Positions 17,376 through 26,058 of a stretch of 64,000 nucleotides of DNA are shown here, piece after piece. Both the position numbers and the translations under genes were made by a program. Source of the DNA: JAOZPE01 sp964601275 (lineage in GTDB: Bacteria > Krumholzibacteriota > Krumholzibacteriia > JAJRXK01); contig CAZRMV010000003.1 of the NCBI GenBank assembly GCA_964601275.1, forward strand, positions 1 to 64,000, written 5' to 3'. How positions within the stretch are numbered: the stretch's first letter is position 1; each line of letters begins with the position of its first letter. The notes under the pieces are model-generated. The model was not told where the DNA came from and did not search any database. It saw nothing but the letters and a program-made list of their open reading frames with translations.

Positions 17376-18683
17376 CTACCTTCCGAAGCAGTCGTAGCGG
17401 AAGCCCAGCGCCTCCATCTTCTCCCGGTCGTACACGTTGCGGCAATCCACGAAGACCGGCGTCTCCATGATGCTCTTGAGCTGGGCGAGATCGAGGGTTC
17501 GGTAGGGATTCCACTCGGTGACCAGAAGGACCGCGTCGGCGCCCTGTGCGCAGCTCATGGCGTCCTCGGCGAGTTCCATGTCCGGAACCACCCGCCGGAA
17601 GCTTTCTGCGGCCTGGGGATCGCAGCCCACCACCGACGCACCCGCCGCGCGCAGCCTCTGGACCAGACCGATGGCGGGAGCTTCCCGCACGTCGTCGGTG
17701 TTCGGTTTGAAGGCCAGTCCCAACAAGGCGATCCGTTTCCCGCGGAGCTTGCCCACCAGCTTCTTCACCTTCTCCACCGCGAGCTCGACCCGCTCGAGAT
17801 TGGTCGCGATGGCCGCGTCCACCAAGGGAAGCCTCTGACCCGCCTCGCGCGCGATGTTGACGATCGCGCGGGTGTCCTTGGGGAGACACGAGCCTCCGAA
17901 GCCCAGCCCCGCGTGCAGGAACTTCGGACCGATGCGCTTGTCCATTCCCATGCCACGGGCCACCACCGAGACGTCCGCGCCGGTAGCTTCGCACAGGTCG
18001 GCCAGCTCGTTGATGTAGGAGATCTTGACCGCGAGGAAGGCGTTGCTCGCGTACTTGATGAGTTCGCTGGTGGGGATGTCGCACACCAGGACCGGGGTCT
18101 CGAGCAGGTAGAGCGGCCGGTAGAGTTCGCGCATGAGTTCTTCGCTGCGCGGGGACTCCACCCCGATGACCACGCGGTCGGGGCGGATGAAGTCTTCGAT
18201 GGCACTGCCCTCGCGCAGGAACTCCGGGTTGGAGGCCACGTCGAACGCGACGCCTTCGGTCGCCTGGGCCTGGATGGCCGCCGCCACCTTGCGCGAAGTC
18301 CCCACCGGAACGGTGCTCTTGGTCACCACCACCTTGTAGTCGCCGGGACGCAGCAGCGCCCCGATCTCGCTCGCGACGGAGAGAACGTAGCTCAGGTCGG
18401 CCTCGCCTCGTTCTCCGCTGGGGGTCTGGACCGCGATCATCACCACCTGGGCCCCCTCCATCCCCTCGGTCAACGAGGTGGTGAAGGAGAGGTTTCCGGC
18501 GTTCCGGTTGCGCAGGACCAGTTCATCCAATCCCGGTTCGTAGAAGGGAATCTTGCCCGCTTCCAGCGCCTCGATCCTCTTCTCGTCGATGTCGACGCAG
18601 CGGACCTCGTGCCCGAAGTCGGCGAAACAGGCGCCCGAGACGAGTCCCACGTAGCCGGTTCCCACCATGCAGATTCTTGCCAC
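17376..18683 (-). CDS. ugd: UDP-glucose 6-dehydrogenase
   Basis: NAD+-dependent two-step oxidation of UDP-glucose to UDP-glucuronate, a precursor of acidic polysaccharides. The 435 residues show ICMVGTGYVGLVSGACFADFG (NAD Rossmann loop), TKSTVPVGT, NPEFLREGSAIEDF, the substrate-binding KYASNAFLAVKISYINELA, and the catalytic Cys in HAGLGFGGSCLPKDT, then GLAFKPNTDDVREAPA. UDP-mannose/UDP-ManNAc dehydrogenases are close relatives, so substrate is likely but not certain. It lies between the SDR genes and the flippase. Confidence 0.92.
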   Translation of the reverse strand: MARICMVGTGYVGLVSGACFADFGHEVRCVDIDEKRIEALEAGKIPFYEPGLDELVLRNRNAGNLSFTTSLTEGMEGAQVVMIAVQTPSGERGEADLSYVLSVASEIGALLRPGDYKVVVTKSTVPVGTSRKVAAAIQAQATEGVAFDVASNPEFLREGSAIEDFIRPDRVVIGVESPRSEELMRELYRPLYLLETPVLVCDIPTSELIKYASNAFLAVKISYINELADLCEATGADVSVVARGMGMDKRIGPKFLHAGLGFGGSCLPKDTRAIVNIAREAGQRLPLVDAAIATNLERVELAVEKVKKLVGKLRGKRIALLGLAFKPNTDDVREAPAIGLVQRLRAAGASVVGCDPQAAESFRRVVPDMELAEDAMSCAQGADAVLLVTEWNPYRTLDLAQLKSIMETPVFVDCRNVYDREKMEALGFRYDCFGR

Positions 18684-18744
18684 TTCGTTTTCTCCTCTTC
18701 GACCGCTTCTTGGTCTTCGACCACCTTCGGGGCGGTCCCGGGGT

Positions 18745-19698
18745 TCAGCGGACGCCGATCCGTTCGCGCCAGTATTCGAGCAAGTCGCCCAGGGTCTTCC
18801 TCAACTCGGTCGAGGGAACCCATCCCAGGCGCGTCTTGAGCTTGGTCGGATCGCCGATGAGAACCGGTACGTCCAAGGGACGCAAGCGAGCGGGATCGAC
18901 CTCCACCACCACCTCGACGTCCGAGAGCGAGCGCAAAAGTGCCAAACCCTCCTCGATGCTCACCCCTCGTCCCGAGCAGATATTGTAGATCTCCCCCGGG
19001 GCGCCCTTCTCGGCCAGCTCGGCATAGGCCCGGGTCACGTCGCGCACATCGCTCACGTCGCGCACCGCGGCCAGGTTGCCCACCCGCAGGATACCCCCGC
19101 CCGCCTGTCGTTCGAGCTCGGCGATCTGGCGGGCGAAGCTGGAGAACACGAAACGATCGCTCTGCCCCGGGCCGGTGTGCATGAACGACCGGGTGCAGAC
19201 GATCGGCAGCCCGTAGGCCTTGTGGTACTGGAGGCAGAGCAGGGTCTGTGCCGCCTTGCTCACCGCGTAGGGCGAGGCCGGGCGCAGGGCATGGTCTTCC
19301 TCGACCGGTCCTTCGTCTTCTTCGACCGGGCCGTATTCCTCGGACGACCCCACCGCCAACAGGGTGGGGCGGGGCGCCTCGGTCCGCCGCATGCCTTCCA
19401 GCAGACCGACCGTGGTCCTCAGGTTCACGCGCAGTGTCTCCCAGGGTTTCTCGAAGGAGAGCCCCGCGCTGCTCTGGGCGGCCAGGTGGAAGATGGCGTC
19501 GGGGTGGGTTTCTTCCAGCGCGGAAAGGACCGCGTGCTCGTCGCCCAGGTCGAGATCGAGCAGGGGTACGGTGGAGTCCGGGGGGGCGGTGTGGCCGGGA
19601 CGGTCGATTCCCCATACCTCGACCCGGCGCTCTTGCAGTTCACGAACCAGCCAGGGCCCCACGAAGCCGTGGCAGCCGGTCACCCACGCCCGTTTCAA
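18745..19698 (-). CDS. GDP-4-keto-6-deoxy-mannose reductase-like SDR (Rmd type)
   Basis: NAD(P)-dependent extended SDR of about 317 residues. Features: VTGCHGFVGPWLVREL nucleotide loop, FHLAAQSSAGLSFEKPWET, AVGSSEEYGPV, the YxxxK pair in SPYAVSKAAQTLL, RSFMHTGPGQ, and a C-terminal LDVPVLIGDPTKLKTRLGW segment that reads like Rmd/GMD enzymes. A TTG at 19698 is the best start: it overlaps the TGA of the upstream gene (TTGA) and follows GGGAAGAG; no ATG fits without running far into the neighbour. With the gene before it, it would convert GDP-mannose to a GDP-6-deoxyhexose such as GDP-D-rhamnose (inference). Confidence 0.8.
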   Translation of the reverse strand: MKRAWVTGCHGFVGPWLVRELQERRVEVWGIDRPGHTAPPDSTVPLLDLDLGDEHAVLSALEETHPDAIFHLAAQSSAGLSFEKPWETLRVNLRTTVGLLEGMRRTEAPRPTLLAVGSSEEYGPVEEDEGPVEEDHALRPASPYAVSKAAQTLLCLQYHKAYGLPIVCTRSFMHTGPGQSDRFVFSSFARQIAELERQAGGGILRVGNLAAVRDVSDVRDVTRAYAELAEKGAPGEIYNICSGRGVSIEEGLALLRSLSDVEVVVEVDPARLRPLDVPVLIGDPTKLKTRLGWVPSTELRKTLGDLLEYWRERIGVR

Positions 19699-20669
19699 GA
19701 GACTCTTCCCACTTCGGCGGCCAGACGCCTGCGCCAGTACTCGAGCAGATCGTCCAGGGTCTTCTCGAAGGGGATCTGCGGCTGCCAACCGGTGGCCTGG
19801 CGGAACTTGGCGTTGCTTCCGTCGAGGACCGGGACGTCGCTGGGACGCATGCGGGCGGGATCGGCCTCGATGCGCACCTCGACTTCGCTGCGCGAGAGCA
19901 GGTGGTCGAGAACCGCCTGGATGGTCCAGGCCTTTCCGCTGCAGATGTTGTAGACCTCGCCCGGCTTCCCCTTCTCCAGGGCCAGCATGTAGCCCCGCAC
20001 CATGTCCCGGACATCGGTGAAGTCACGTTTCGCCTCCAGGTTGCCCACCCGGATCACCGCTTCGGCGTCGCCCCGCTCGATGCGGGCGATCTGCCAGGCG
20101 AAGTTCGAGCAGACGAACACCTGTCCCCGGCGCGGGCCGGTGTGGTTGAAGCCGCGGGTGCGGACCACGTCGAGGCCGTAGGATCGGTGGTACTGGTAGG
20201 CAAGGAGATCCTGGGCCACCTTGCTGACCGCGTAGGGGGAGAGTGGGCGCAGCGGATTCTCCTCGGTGATGGGCAGTTCGTCGGGGTGGACCAGGCCGTA
20301 CTCCTCGCTGCTGCAGGCGATCTGGATGCGGGGGGAGAGTCCCAGGCTGCGGACCCCTTCGAAGAGGTTGAGCTGCCCCTGGATGTTCGTGTCCAGGGTG
20401 GTTCCCGGGCTGGACCAGGACGTGGGGACGAAGGACTGGGCGGCCAGGTGGTAGATCTCGTCCGGCCGGGAGATCTCGAGGGCGTGTCGCATGGACGTGG
20501 CGTCGGCGATATCCCCCTCGATCAGATGGACCTGGTCCTGGAGGTGCCCCACGTTGTCCAGCCGGCTGCGCCAGCGGTAGAGAGCGAAGACCTCGGTCCC
20601 GCGCTCGAGCAGGGCCTCGGCTAGGTGGCTGCCGACGAATCCGGTGTATCCGGTGATGAGTGCGCGCAT
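19695..20669 (-). CDS. GDP-mannose 4,6-dehydratase-like SDR
   Basis: Extended SDR of 324 residues: ALITGYTGFVGSHLAEALLE, a DIADATSMRHAL acidic-loop strand, YHLAAQSFVPTSWSSPGTT, ACSSEEYGLV, SPYAVSKVAQDLLAYQY (YxxxK), RTRGFNHTGPRRGQVFV and a C-terminal MRPSDVPVLDGSNAKFRQAT. The GFNHTGPRRG stretch is typical of GDP-mannose 4,6-dehydratases. It closely resembles the gene after it along its length, so the two probably arose by duplication and now do successive steps. ATG 20669 was chosen; the open frame upstream is a shadow. Confidence 0.85.
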   Translation of the reverse strand: MRALITGYTGFVGSHLAEALLERGTEVFALYRWRSRLDNVGHLQDQVHLIEGDIADATSMRHALEISRPDEIYHLAAQSFVPTSWSSPGTTLDTNIQGQLNLFEGVRSLGLSPRIQIACSSEEYGLVHPDELPITEENPLRPLSPYAVSKVAQDLLAYQYHRSYGLDVVRTRGFNHTGPRRGQVFVCSNFAWQIARIERGDAEAVIRVGNLEAKRDFTDVRDMVRGYMLALEKGKPGEVYNICSGKAWTIQAVLDHLLSRSEVEVRIEADPARMRPSDVPVLDGSNAKFRQATGWQPQIPFEKTLDDLLEYWRRRLAAEVGRVS

Positions 20670-20864
20670 TCGGATGGGCTCCCGTTCTGGGCCGCCAGGG
20701 CGTGGCGGCGAAGCTGTGTCTTGGCATCGAGAAGAAGCAAGGATACGGTGTGGCGGGCCGGGGGTCAACGAAACCGCCCGGCCGGGCCCGGAAGGCCGGT
20801 CCTTCGATCGCGAGGGAAACCTGCTGCCCCACTCCACGTGGGGGGGACGAAGGAGTCGGACGCG

Positions 20865-21821
20865 GTGGAAATGCCGATGGCAATCGTCCTGATCGCCTGC
20901 GGGGTGATCGGAACCTGGTTGGGCGCGGAGATGCTGGTGCGGGGCTCCTCGAAGATCGCCCTGCAGTTGGGCGTGCGCCCCATGGTGGTCGGAATGACCA
21001 TCGTGGCCATGGGGACCAGTGCGCCCGAGGCGGTGGCCAGCCTGACCGCGGCCCGGATGGGGTCGGCCGGGCTGGCCCTGGGCAACGTGCTCGGCTCGAA
21101 CATCGCCAACATCGGGTTGATCCTGGGGCTTCTGGCCCTGATCCGGCCGATCACCGTCCCCTGGGCACGGCTGAAGGGGGAGATCCTGCTCTTGGGCGGG
21201 GTCACCGTCCTGGCGATCGTCCTCGCCCTCTTTCCCCGGGGTTTCCAGCTCGTGGACGGGTGGATCCTGCTCGCGGCCATGGCCCTGTTCTTGCGGCATT
21301 ACATCCTGGACGCGCAGCGGAATCGCCAGGAGACCCTTCTCGCCCGTCCGCCGCAGGCCGCCGGGGTGGGGATGGCCCTCTCCGGGGTCCTGGTGGTGAT
21401 GGGGCTGGTTCTCCTGGTCGCGGGGGCGTCGGTCCTGGTGAGGGGCGCGCGTTCAGTGGCGGAACTGCTGGGGGTTCCCGAGGATATCGTCGGCGCGACG
21501 ATGGTCGCGGTCGGCACCTCTCTTCCCGAACTGGCCGCGTCCATCGTGGCCCTGCTCCGGGGGGAACACGAGATCGGGGTGGGGAACATCCTGGGTTCCA
21601 ACATCTTCAACCTGCTCTTCGTCCTGGGACTCACCGTGGTCGCGGGGGGGCATCCGATCGCCTACCACCGGCAGACCACCGGAGTGTTGCTGTTGGTGAT
21701 GGTGGTCTTCACCGCGGGAGTCATCCCCATTCTCCACCGGCATGGACGCGTGGAACGGGCGGAGGCGGCCGTACTGCTCACCGCCTACGCCGCCTTTTCC
21801 GTCCTGGTCTACTTCCGTTGA
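20865..21821 (+). CDS. Calcium/sodium antiporter (CaCA family, YrbG type)
   Basis: Inner-membrane cation exchanger of about 318 residues with ten hydrophobic segments in two inverted halves. Both alpha repeats are intact: GMTIVAMGTSAPEAVASLTA plus GNVLGSNIANIGLILG in the first half, and GATMVAVGTSLPELAASIVA plus GNILGSNIFNLLFVLG in the second; the acidic residues in SAPE/SLPE bind the ion. GTG 20865 lies 9 bases after AAGGAG; ATG 20871 is the alternative. It diverges from the polysaccharide block, with 195 bp between. Confidence 0.92.
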   Translation: MEMPMAIVLIACGVIGTWLGAEMLVRGSSKIALQLGVRPMVVGMTIVAMGTSAPEAVASLTAARMGSAGLALGNVLGSNIANIGLILGLLALIRPITVPWARLKGEILLLGGVTVLAIVLALFPRGFQLVDGWILLAAMALFLRHYILDAQRNRQETLLARPPQAAGVGMALSGVLVVMGLVLLVAGASVLVRGARSVAELLGVPEDIVGATMVAVGTSLPELAASIVALLRGEHEIGVGNILGSNIFNLLFVLGLTVVAGGHPIAYHRQTTGVLLLVMVVFTAGVIPILHRHGRVERAEAAVLLTAYAAFSVLVYFR

Positions 21822-21832
21822 AAGGAACCCGC

Positions 21833-22930
21833 GTGGATCGATCCACCTCGTGCGTCCTGCAATGGCTGGCCCGGCTCATCGACCCCGTCTCGATCGAACG
21901 GCCCTTGCTCGCTCCCGACGCGCGCGGCCTGCAGGACGCCGCGGACAACAAGATGGCCGGCCTGATCCACCGGGCCCTGAAGGACGGAGGCGTCTTCGAG
22001 GAGATCCCCCCCTTGTTGCAGTGGCGACTCAAGGAGGCGCAGTACCGCGAGATCGCCATGGATCTCCAGAGCGAAGCGGCGGCCCAGACGCTGGGAAAGG
22101 CCTTGCGGGCGGCGGGGATCCCGGTGATCGCACTCAAGGGCTTGGCGCTTCGTTCGTCCTTGTACGCTCCCCATCATTGGAATCGCGGGCCGGCCGACAT
22201 CGACCTCATGGTACCCCGTGACGAGCTGGAGCGGGCCGCCAAGGTGATGGACGAAGCCGGTTTCGTGGGATTGGGCAAGTATCCTCCCGCGTTCTACCGG
22301 CATCACCACCACCTCGAACCGCGGACCCTGCCCTCCCGTCCCGGGGTCCTGGTCGATCTGCACTGGACCATCGCCCGCGCTCCGCATCCCTTCCAGATCG
22401 ACCTGGAGGGGATGTGGCGGCGATCGATTCCCCTGGAGGGCGGCGACGGGATCTTCCGGCGCCTGGACGATCTCGATCAACTGTTGCACCTGTGCATCCA
22501 GCTCGATCACGACGACCACTACGACGGAAAGATCCGCAGCCTCTTCGAGGCGGTGGCCTTCCTGCGCCTGAAGGAAGTGGACGCCCGCGCCCTGTCCGCC
22601 CGCGCCCGCGAGATGCAGGCCCAGGAGGCGGTGAGCCGCGCCCTGTGGGTCGGCTTCCATCTGCTTGGATTCCCTCCGCCGCCGGGACTTCCCCGCCGGG
22701 GCATTCCCGCCGGCCTGCGCGGACGCTTGTGGCGCGCGGTGGTGCGACGCGGCCTGTGGAGGCATTCCGTTCCCGGCGGCCTGCCCGCCTGGTACCTGAA
22801 CTACGCCAGCGAGATCCTGGTCGACCGGCGCACCCTGCTGCATGCCCTCTTCCCCCTGGTGCGTCCGGTGTTCTCCAATCCGCGCCTGGGCGGCAAGGGC
22901 TTCACCTATCCCGATCAGGAACCGATGTAG
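21833..22930 (+). CDS. Nucleotidyltransferase-like protein (NTP_transf_5 family)
   Basis: A 365-residue protein of the family annotated as uncharacterised nucleotidyltransferase (PF14907 type). The core signature is present: IPVIALKGLALRSSLYAP, then NRGPADIDLMVPRDELERAA with the paired Asp of a polymerase-beta-like site, then DLHWTIARAPHPFQ and DDLDQLLHLCIQLDHDDHYD. Members recur in lasso-peptide and related RiPP loci. GTG 21833 follows AAAGGAA; a TTG at 21818 would overlap the antiporter stop. It converges on the minus-strand ABC permease and probably belongs to that cassette. The substrate is unknown. Confidence 0.75.
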   Translation: MDRSTSCVLQWLARLIDPVSIERPLLAPDARGLQDAADNKMAGLIHRALKDGGVFEEIPPLLQWRLKEAQYREIAMDLQSEAAAQTLGKALRAAGIPVIALKGLALRSSLYAPHHWNRGPADIDLMVPRDELERAAKVMDEAGFVGLGKYPPAFYRHHHHLEPRTLPSRPGVLVDLHWTIARAPHPFQIDLEGMWRRSIPLEGGDGIFRRLDDLDQLLHLCIQLDHDDHYDGKIRSLFEAVAFLRLKEVDARALSARAREMQAQEAVSRALWVGFHLLGFPPPPGLPRRGIPAGLRGRLWRAVVRRGLWRHSVPGGLPAWYLNYASEILVDRRTLLHALFPLVRPVFSNPRLGGKGFTYPDQEPM

Positions 22931-22970
22931 TCCCGGCCGGAGCGCCGGCCCCGGGAAGGAGCGGCCGCCC

Positions 22971-23780
22971 TCAGTACTGGCCGAGGCTTCCCTGGATCAT
23001 CGCGTGCCGCAAGGTGCGGGAGAAGATCCACAGTCCCAGGGGAACCCCGACCACGGCGAAGAGGAACAGGACCAGGATCTCCGTCCTCAGCTCGGAGAAT
23101 CCCGCGCCGGTGAGCAGCGAGCGCCGCATCGCCTCCAGCGCCCAGGTGATCGGAAGCAGCTTGGAGAACACCTGGAGCCAGCCGGGCAGGACGGAGACCG
23201 GGTAGTAGAGCCCACCCAGCAGTGCACTGGCCCCGCTGAACAGCCAGATCAGGGGATCCCCCCGCTTGAAAGCCAGGATGAAGGAAGCGGAGATGAGCCC
23301 CAGGCTGGCGAAGGCAACCACCGTGAGCAGCAGGATCAAGAGTGCCAGAGGGGTGGCCGAGGCGTGCAGATGCAGCCCGAAGATCAGTCCGAGCAGCAGG
23401 TACAGGATCACGCGCAGGGAGATCCACAGGAAGGAGAAGCTCGAGGAGAAGAGGATGACCTGCGAGGCCGGTGTGGTGGTGACCAGTTGCACCTCGAGGG
23501 TGCCCAGCACCTGGGCGTCTCGGATCTGTCCGCTGAAACTACGCAGGGCGGTCTGGAGGTAGGAATGGAAGGCGATGCCGATCAGCGCGAAGGCGAAATA
23601 GTCGCCGCCGTAGGGGGCGAGCGATTCCACCGTGTCCTTGCCGATCATCTGTCCCATGAAATAGAAGGTGACGATGCCGAACAACGCGCTGAACACCGAC
23701 AGGGCGAAGCTGAGGCGGTAGCTGGTCTCCTGCCGCCAGTCCCGCAAGAGGAAGGCCCAGGCCCGGCGCGCGAGGCTCAT
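22971..23780 (-). CDS. ABC-2 type transporter permease
   Basis: A 269-residue membrane protein with six hydrophobic segments, beginning SLARRAWAFLLRDWRQETSY, the usual amphipathic helix of ABC-2 permeases, and containing the DPLIWLFSGASALLGGLYYP and conserved PVSVLPGWLQVFSKLLPITW segments. Its start overlaps the ATPase gene by 4 bp, so the two form one exporter. As part of the cassette with HprK-, B2- and PqqD-like genes it may export the modified peptide or give self-protection (inference). Confidence 0.88.
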   Translation of the reverse strand: MSLARRAWAFLLRDWRQETSYRLSFALSVFSALFGIVTFYFMGQMIGKDTVESLAPYGGDYFAFALIGIAFHSYLQTALRSFSGQIRDAQVLGTLEVQLVTTTPASQVILFSSSFSFLWISLRVILYLLLGLIFGLHLHASATPLALLILLLTVVAFASLGLISASFILAFKRGDPLIWLFSGASALLGGLYYPVSVLPGWLQVFSKLLPITWALEAMRRSLLTGAGFSELRTEILVLFLFAVVGVPLGLWIFSRTLRHAMIQGSLGQY

Positions 23781-24559
23781 GATCCGCTCTCCACCGTCTC
23801 GGGTCGCAAGAGGCGCAAGAGCGACGGCCTGCCTCCCTCGGCGACCTGCTCCATGGTTCCCGCCGCCGCCACCTCACCCTCCCGGAGCACCAGGACATCC
23901 TGGGCGAGGGCTTCGGCCTCCTCCAGGTTGTTGGTGGCGACCACCACCGTCTTGCCCTGGCGTTGCACGAGATCGGTGCGGATGAAGTCGTGGATCTGCG
24001 TGGTCGCGATGGGATCGAGGCTGCGGGTAGGCTCGTCCAGGAAGAGCAGGTCGGGGTCCATCAGGAGACCGCGGGCAATCGCCATCCGCTGGCGCATGCC
24101 GGTGCTCAGGCGGTCGAAACGGTCCTCGATGCGATCGCTCAATCCCACCAGCGCAAGGACCTCCTCGATGCGCCGCCGCGCCGCGCCGCCGTGCAGATCC
24201 CACAGCGCGGCGAAGAATTCCAGGTTCGCGCGCAGGCTCAGGCGGTAGTAGAAACTGCGTTCCTCGTTGACCACCATTCCCAGGCGGCGCTTGACCGCCA
24301 TCGGATCGGCGACAACATCATGTCCGAAGACGCGCGCCTCTCCGGCATCGGGAAGCAGGGCGGTGCAGAGGATCTTGATGAGCGTGGTCTTGCCCGCGCC
24401 ATTGGCTCCGAGCAATGCGAGGACCCTTCCTTCCTCCAGTCGCAGCGAAACGCCCCGCAGCGCCTCGCGCCACTGCTTGGGGTGGAACATCTCGCGCCAG
24501 CCCGCGGCCACCGGGAAACTCTTGCGCAGCGCGTGGACCTCGATGGCGGGCGGGGTCAC
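23777..24559 (-). CDS. ABC transporter ATP-binding protein
   Basis: A 260-residue nucleotide-binding domain: Walker A LLGANGAGKTTLIKIL, Q-loop area RLGMVVNEERSFYYRLSLR, ABC signature LSTGMRQRMAIARGL, Walker B DLLFLDEPTRSLDP, and the switch region VVVATNNLEEAEAL, in which Asn stands where His is usual. GTG 24559 overlaps the TGA of the HprK-like gene (GTGA) and gives a normal N-terminus. Partner of the permease that follows with a 4-bp overlap. The Asn at the H-loop is unusual, though it is found in some drug/antibiotic exporters. Confidence 0.9.
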   Translation of the reverse strand: MTPPAIEVHALRKSFPVAAGWREMFHPKQWREALRGVSLRLEEGRVLALLGANGAGKTTLIKILCTALLPDAGEARVFGHDVVADPMAVKRRLGMVVNEERSFYYRLSLRANLEFFAALWDLHGGAARRRIEEVLALVGLSDRIEDRFDRLSTGMRQRMAIARGLLMDPDLLFLDEPTRSLDPIATTQIHDFIRTDLVQRQGKTVVVATNNLEEAEALAQDVLVLREGEVAAAGTMEQVAEGGRPSLLRLLRPETVESGS

Positions 24560-25572
24560 CGGACCACCTCCGCCAGGAGTCCCTCGACGCGGTCGGTGAC
24601 CTCGTCGAGGTCGTCGCTCATCTCCAGCTCGAAGGAGCGCACCTGTCGGCACAGGCGGCCGATGATCTCCAGGTGGGCTTCGGTGGTCTCCCGGCGGACC
24701 GGGACCACGCTTTGCGGAATCAGCCGCACGGCCGCCTGCGCTCCCGAGAGCGGTTGGAGAGAACTCGAACCGGCGTGGATCACCCGGGGGAAGATCAACA
24801 GCCGTGGACGACAGCGTTCGACCGGATGCAGGCTGTCCAGTTGCCCGATCGCGAAGTGGCGTTTCCAGTTCTTGCGGCGGGGCACCTGCTGTTTCAGGAA
24901 ATCCAGCGCGGGGAAATGCTCGATCGTCTCGTTGGTGACGTGGAGATCCTCCCAGAATGCGAGGCCTTCCACCGCGCCGAGGGGATCGCTCTGCCTCCCC
25001 TTGGTTTCGTCCGCTCGGAGGAAACAGGTGTCGTCGGCCAGGAAATCCCAACCGCGCGCGGCCAAGGCGAGGGCCAGGGTGGTCTTGCCCGAGCCGGACG
25101 AGCCGCAGATGAGCGTTCCCCGCCCCTCTCGGGACACCAGGCCCGCGTGGACGGAGAACAGTCCCCGCGCCTTCAAGAGTTCGAGCAATCCCGGGTAGAA
25201 GGCGTGGTGGGCCACCGTCCAACTGTCGCGGACCGGATCGAGCTCGAGATCGGCCTCGAGTCTTCCTCGTTCGACCTGGATGCGCACCCACCCGCGGCCG
25301 TGGACATCGATCCAGAGGTCGCGTTCGCCGGCGCGGTCCCGGTGGAAGACGAGGGTCTCGAACGCGGCCTTGCGGCACAGGGTGGGGGGAAGCTTTGGTC
25401 CGTCTCCGAAGCCCAGGCGGGCGTGCAGGATGCGACCCGGCGGCGGAACGAAACCCTCGTCGTCCCGACGGTAGGCTCCGAGGATCTCGGTGACCGCCTC
25501 CAACCAGTCGGGCGATCGGGCCTCGACCTGGAGGGTCCAGCCGTGGAGGAGAAAGCGTCGCTGCTCGTTCAT
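24556..25572 (-). CDS. HPr kinase-like protein of a lasso/RiPP-type cassette
   Basis: A 338-residue protein. The C-terminal half resembles HPr kinase: P-loop GSSGSGKTTLALALAARG near 162-179, then WDFLADDTCFLR with the DD pair of the HprK Walker B. The N-terminal half is unlike the HPr kinase N-domain. Relatives that lie beside PqqD and B2 genes in lasso-peptide loci include kinases that phosphorylate the precursor's C-terminus (established for paeninodin-type clusters). There is no HPr or PTS gene here, so a peptide substrate is more likely. ATG 25572; both ends overlap neighbours by 4 bp. Confidence 0.75.
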   Translation of the reverse strand: MNEQRRFLLHGWTLQVEARSPDWLEAVTEILGAYRRDDEGFVPPPGRILHARLGFGDGPKLPPTLCRKAAFETLVFHRDRAGERDLWIDVHGRGWVRIQVERGRLEADLELDPVRDSWTVAHHAFYPGLLELLKARGLFSVHAGLVSREGRGTLICGSSGSGKTTLALALAARGWDFLADDTCFLRADETKGRQSDPLGAVEGLAFWEDLHVTNETIEHFPALDFLKQQVPRRKNWKRHFAIGQLDSLHPVERCRPRLLIFPRVIHAGSSSLQPLSGAQAAVRLIPQSVVPVRRETTEAHLEIIGRLCRQVRSFELEMSDDLDEVTDRVEGLLAEVVR

Positions 25573-26045
25573 CGCCGATTCCTCGCGAAGACCGCCGGGG
25601 CGGAGTTCGGGTTCGTCTCCTCCCTGGGCCCGGGATGCCGGAAGATGGGCAGGAATCCTTGCATGCGCCGGGCCGGTTCCATCAGGGGGCGTCCATCGAG
25701 TTCCAGCCAAGCGTGTCCTTCCTCCAGCTTTGGACCCGGACGCACCCCGAAGACGATCTCCACCGGGATTCCCTCCGCCCGCAGGCAGTGGTAGAGGCTC
25801 AAGGTACGGGGAAGGCACCGGTCGTCCAGGGGAAGCTTCCAGCGATCGACCAGGAGCACCGCGGCGTCGGCGATGTCCTCCAGGGCTCCCGGAGGGGGAG
25901 TGGAGGGAGGATGCCGGGGATCGAGGGCGGGAAGCAATGTGCTCATGGGCTGGCGACGGATGCGTCTCGGCATACCCCACCACACCAGCAGCAGGCGCAC
26001 GGCCCGTCGGAAGCGGGCCGGGGAAAGATACCTGGAGAGGCGCAC
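25569..26045 (-). CDS. Lasso-peptide B2-type transglutaminase-like leader protease
   Basis: A 158-residue protein with the Transglut_core3 fold used by lasso B2 proteases to cut the leader. The active-site set is visible: Cys in DDRCLPRTLSLYHCLRAEG, His in EEGHAWLELDG and Asp in the same ELDG turn. The start MRLSRYLSPARFRRAVRLLL is a basic amphipathic helix as in other B2 proteins. The stop overlaps the HprK-like gene by 4 bp, and the PqqD-like gene ends 13 bp upstream. The family role is leader peptide cleavage after binding by the PqqD-like partner. Confidence 0.82.
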   Translation of the reverse strand: MRLSRYLSPARFRRAVRLLLVWWGMPRRIRRQPMSTLLPALDPRHPPSTPPPGALEDIADAAVLLVDRWKLPLDDRCLPRTLSLYHCLRAEGIPVEIVFGVRPGPKLEEGHAWLELDGRPLMEPARRMQGFLPIFRHPGPREETNPNSAPAVFARNRR

Positions 26046-26058
26046 GCCTCCTCCCGGC

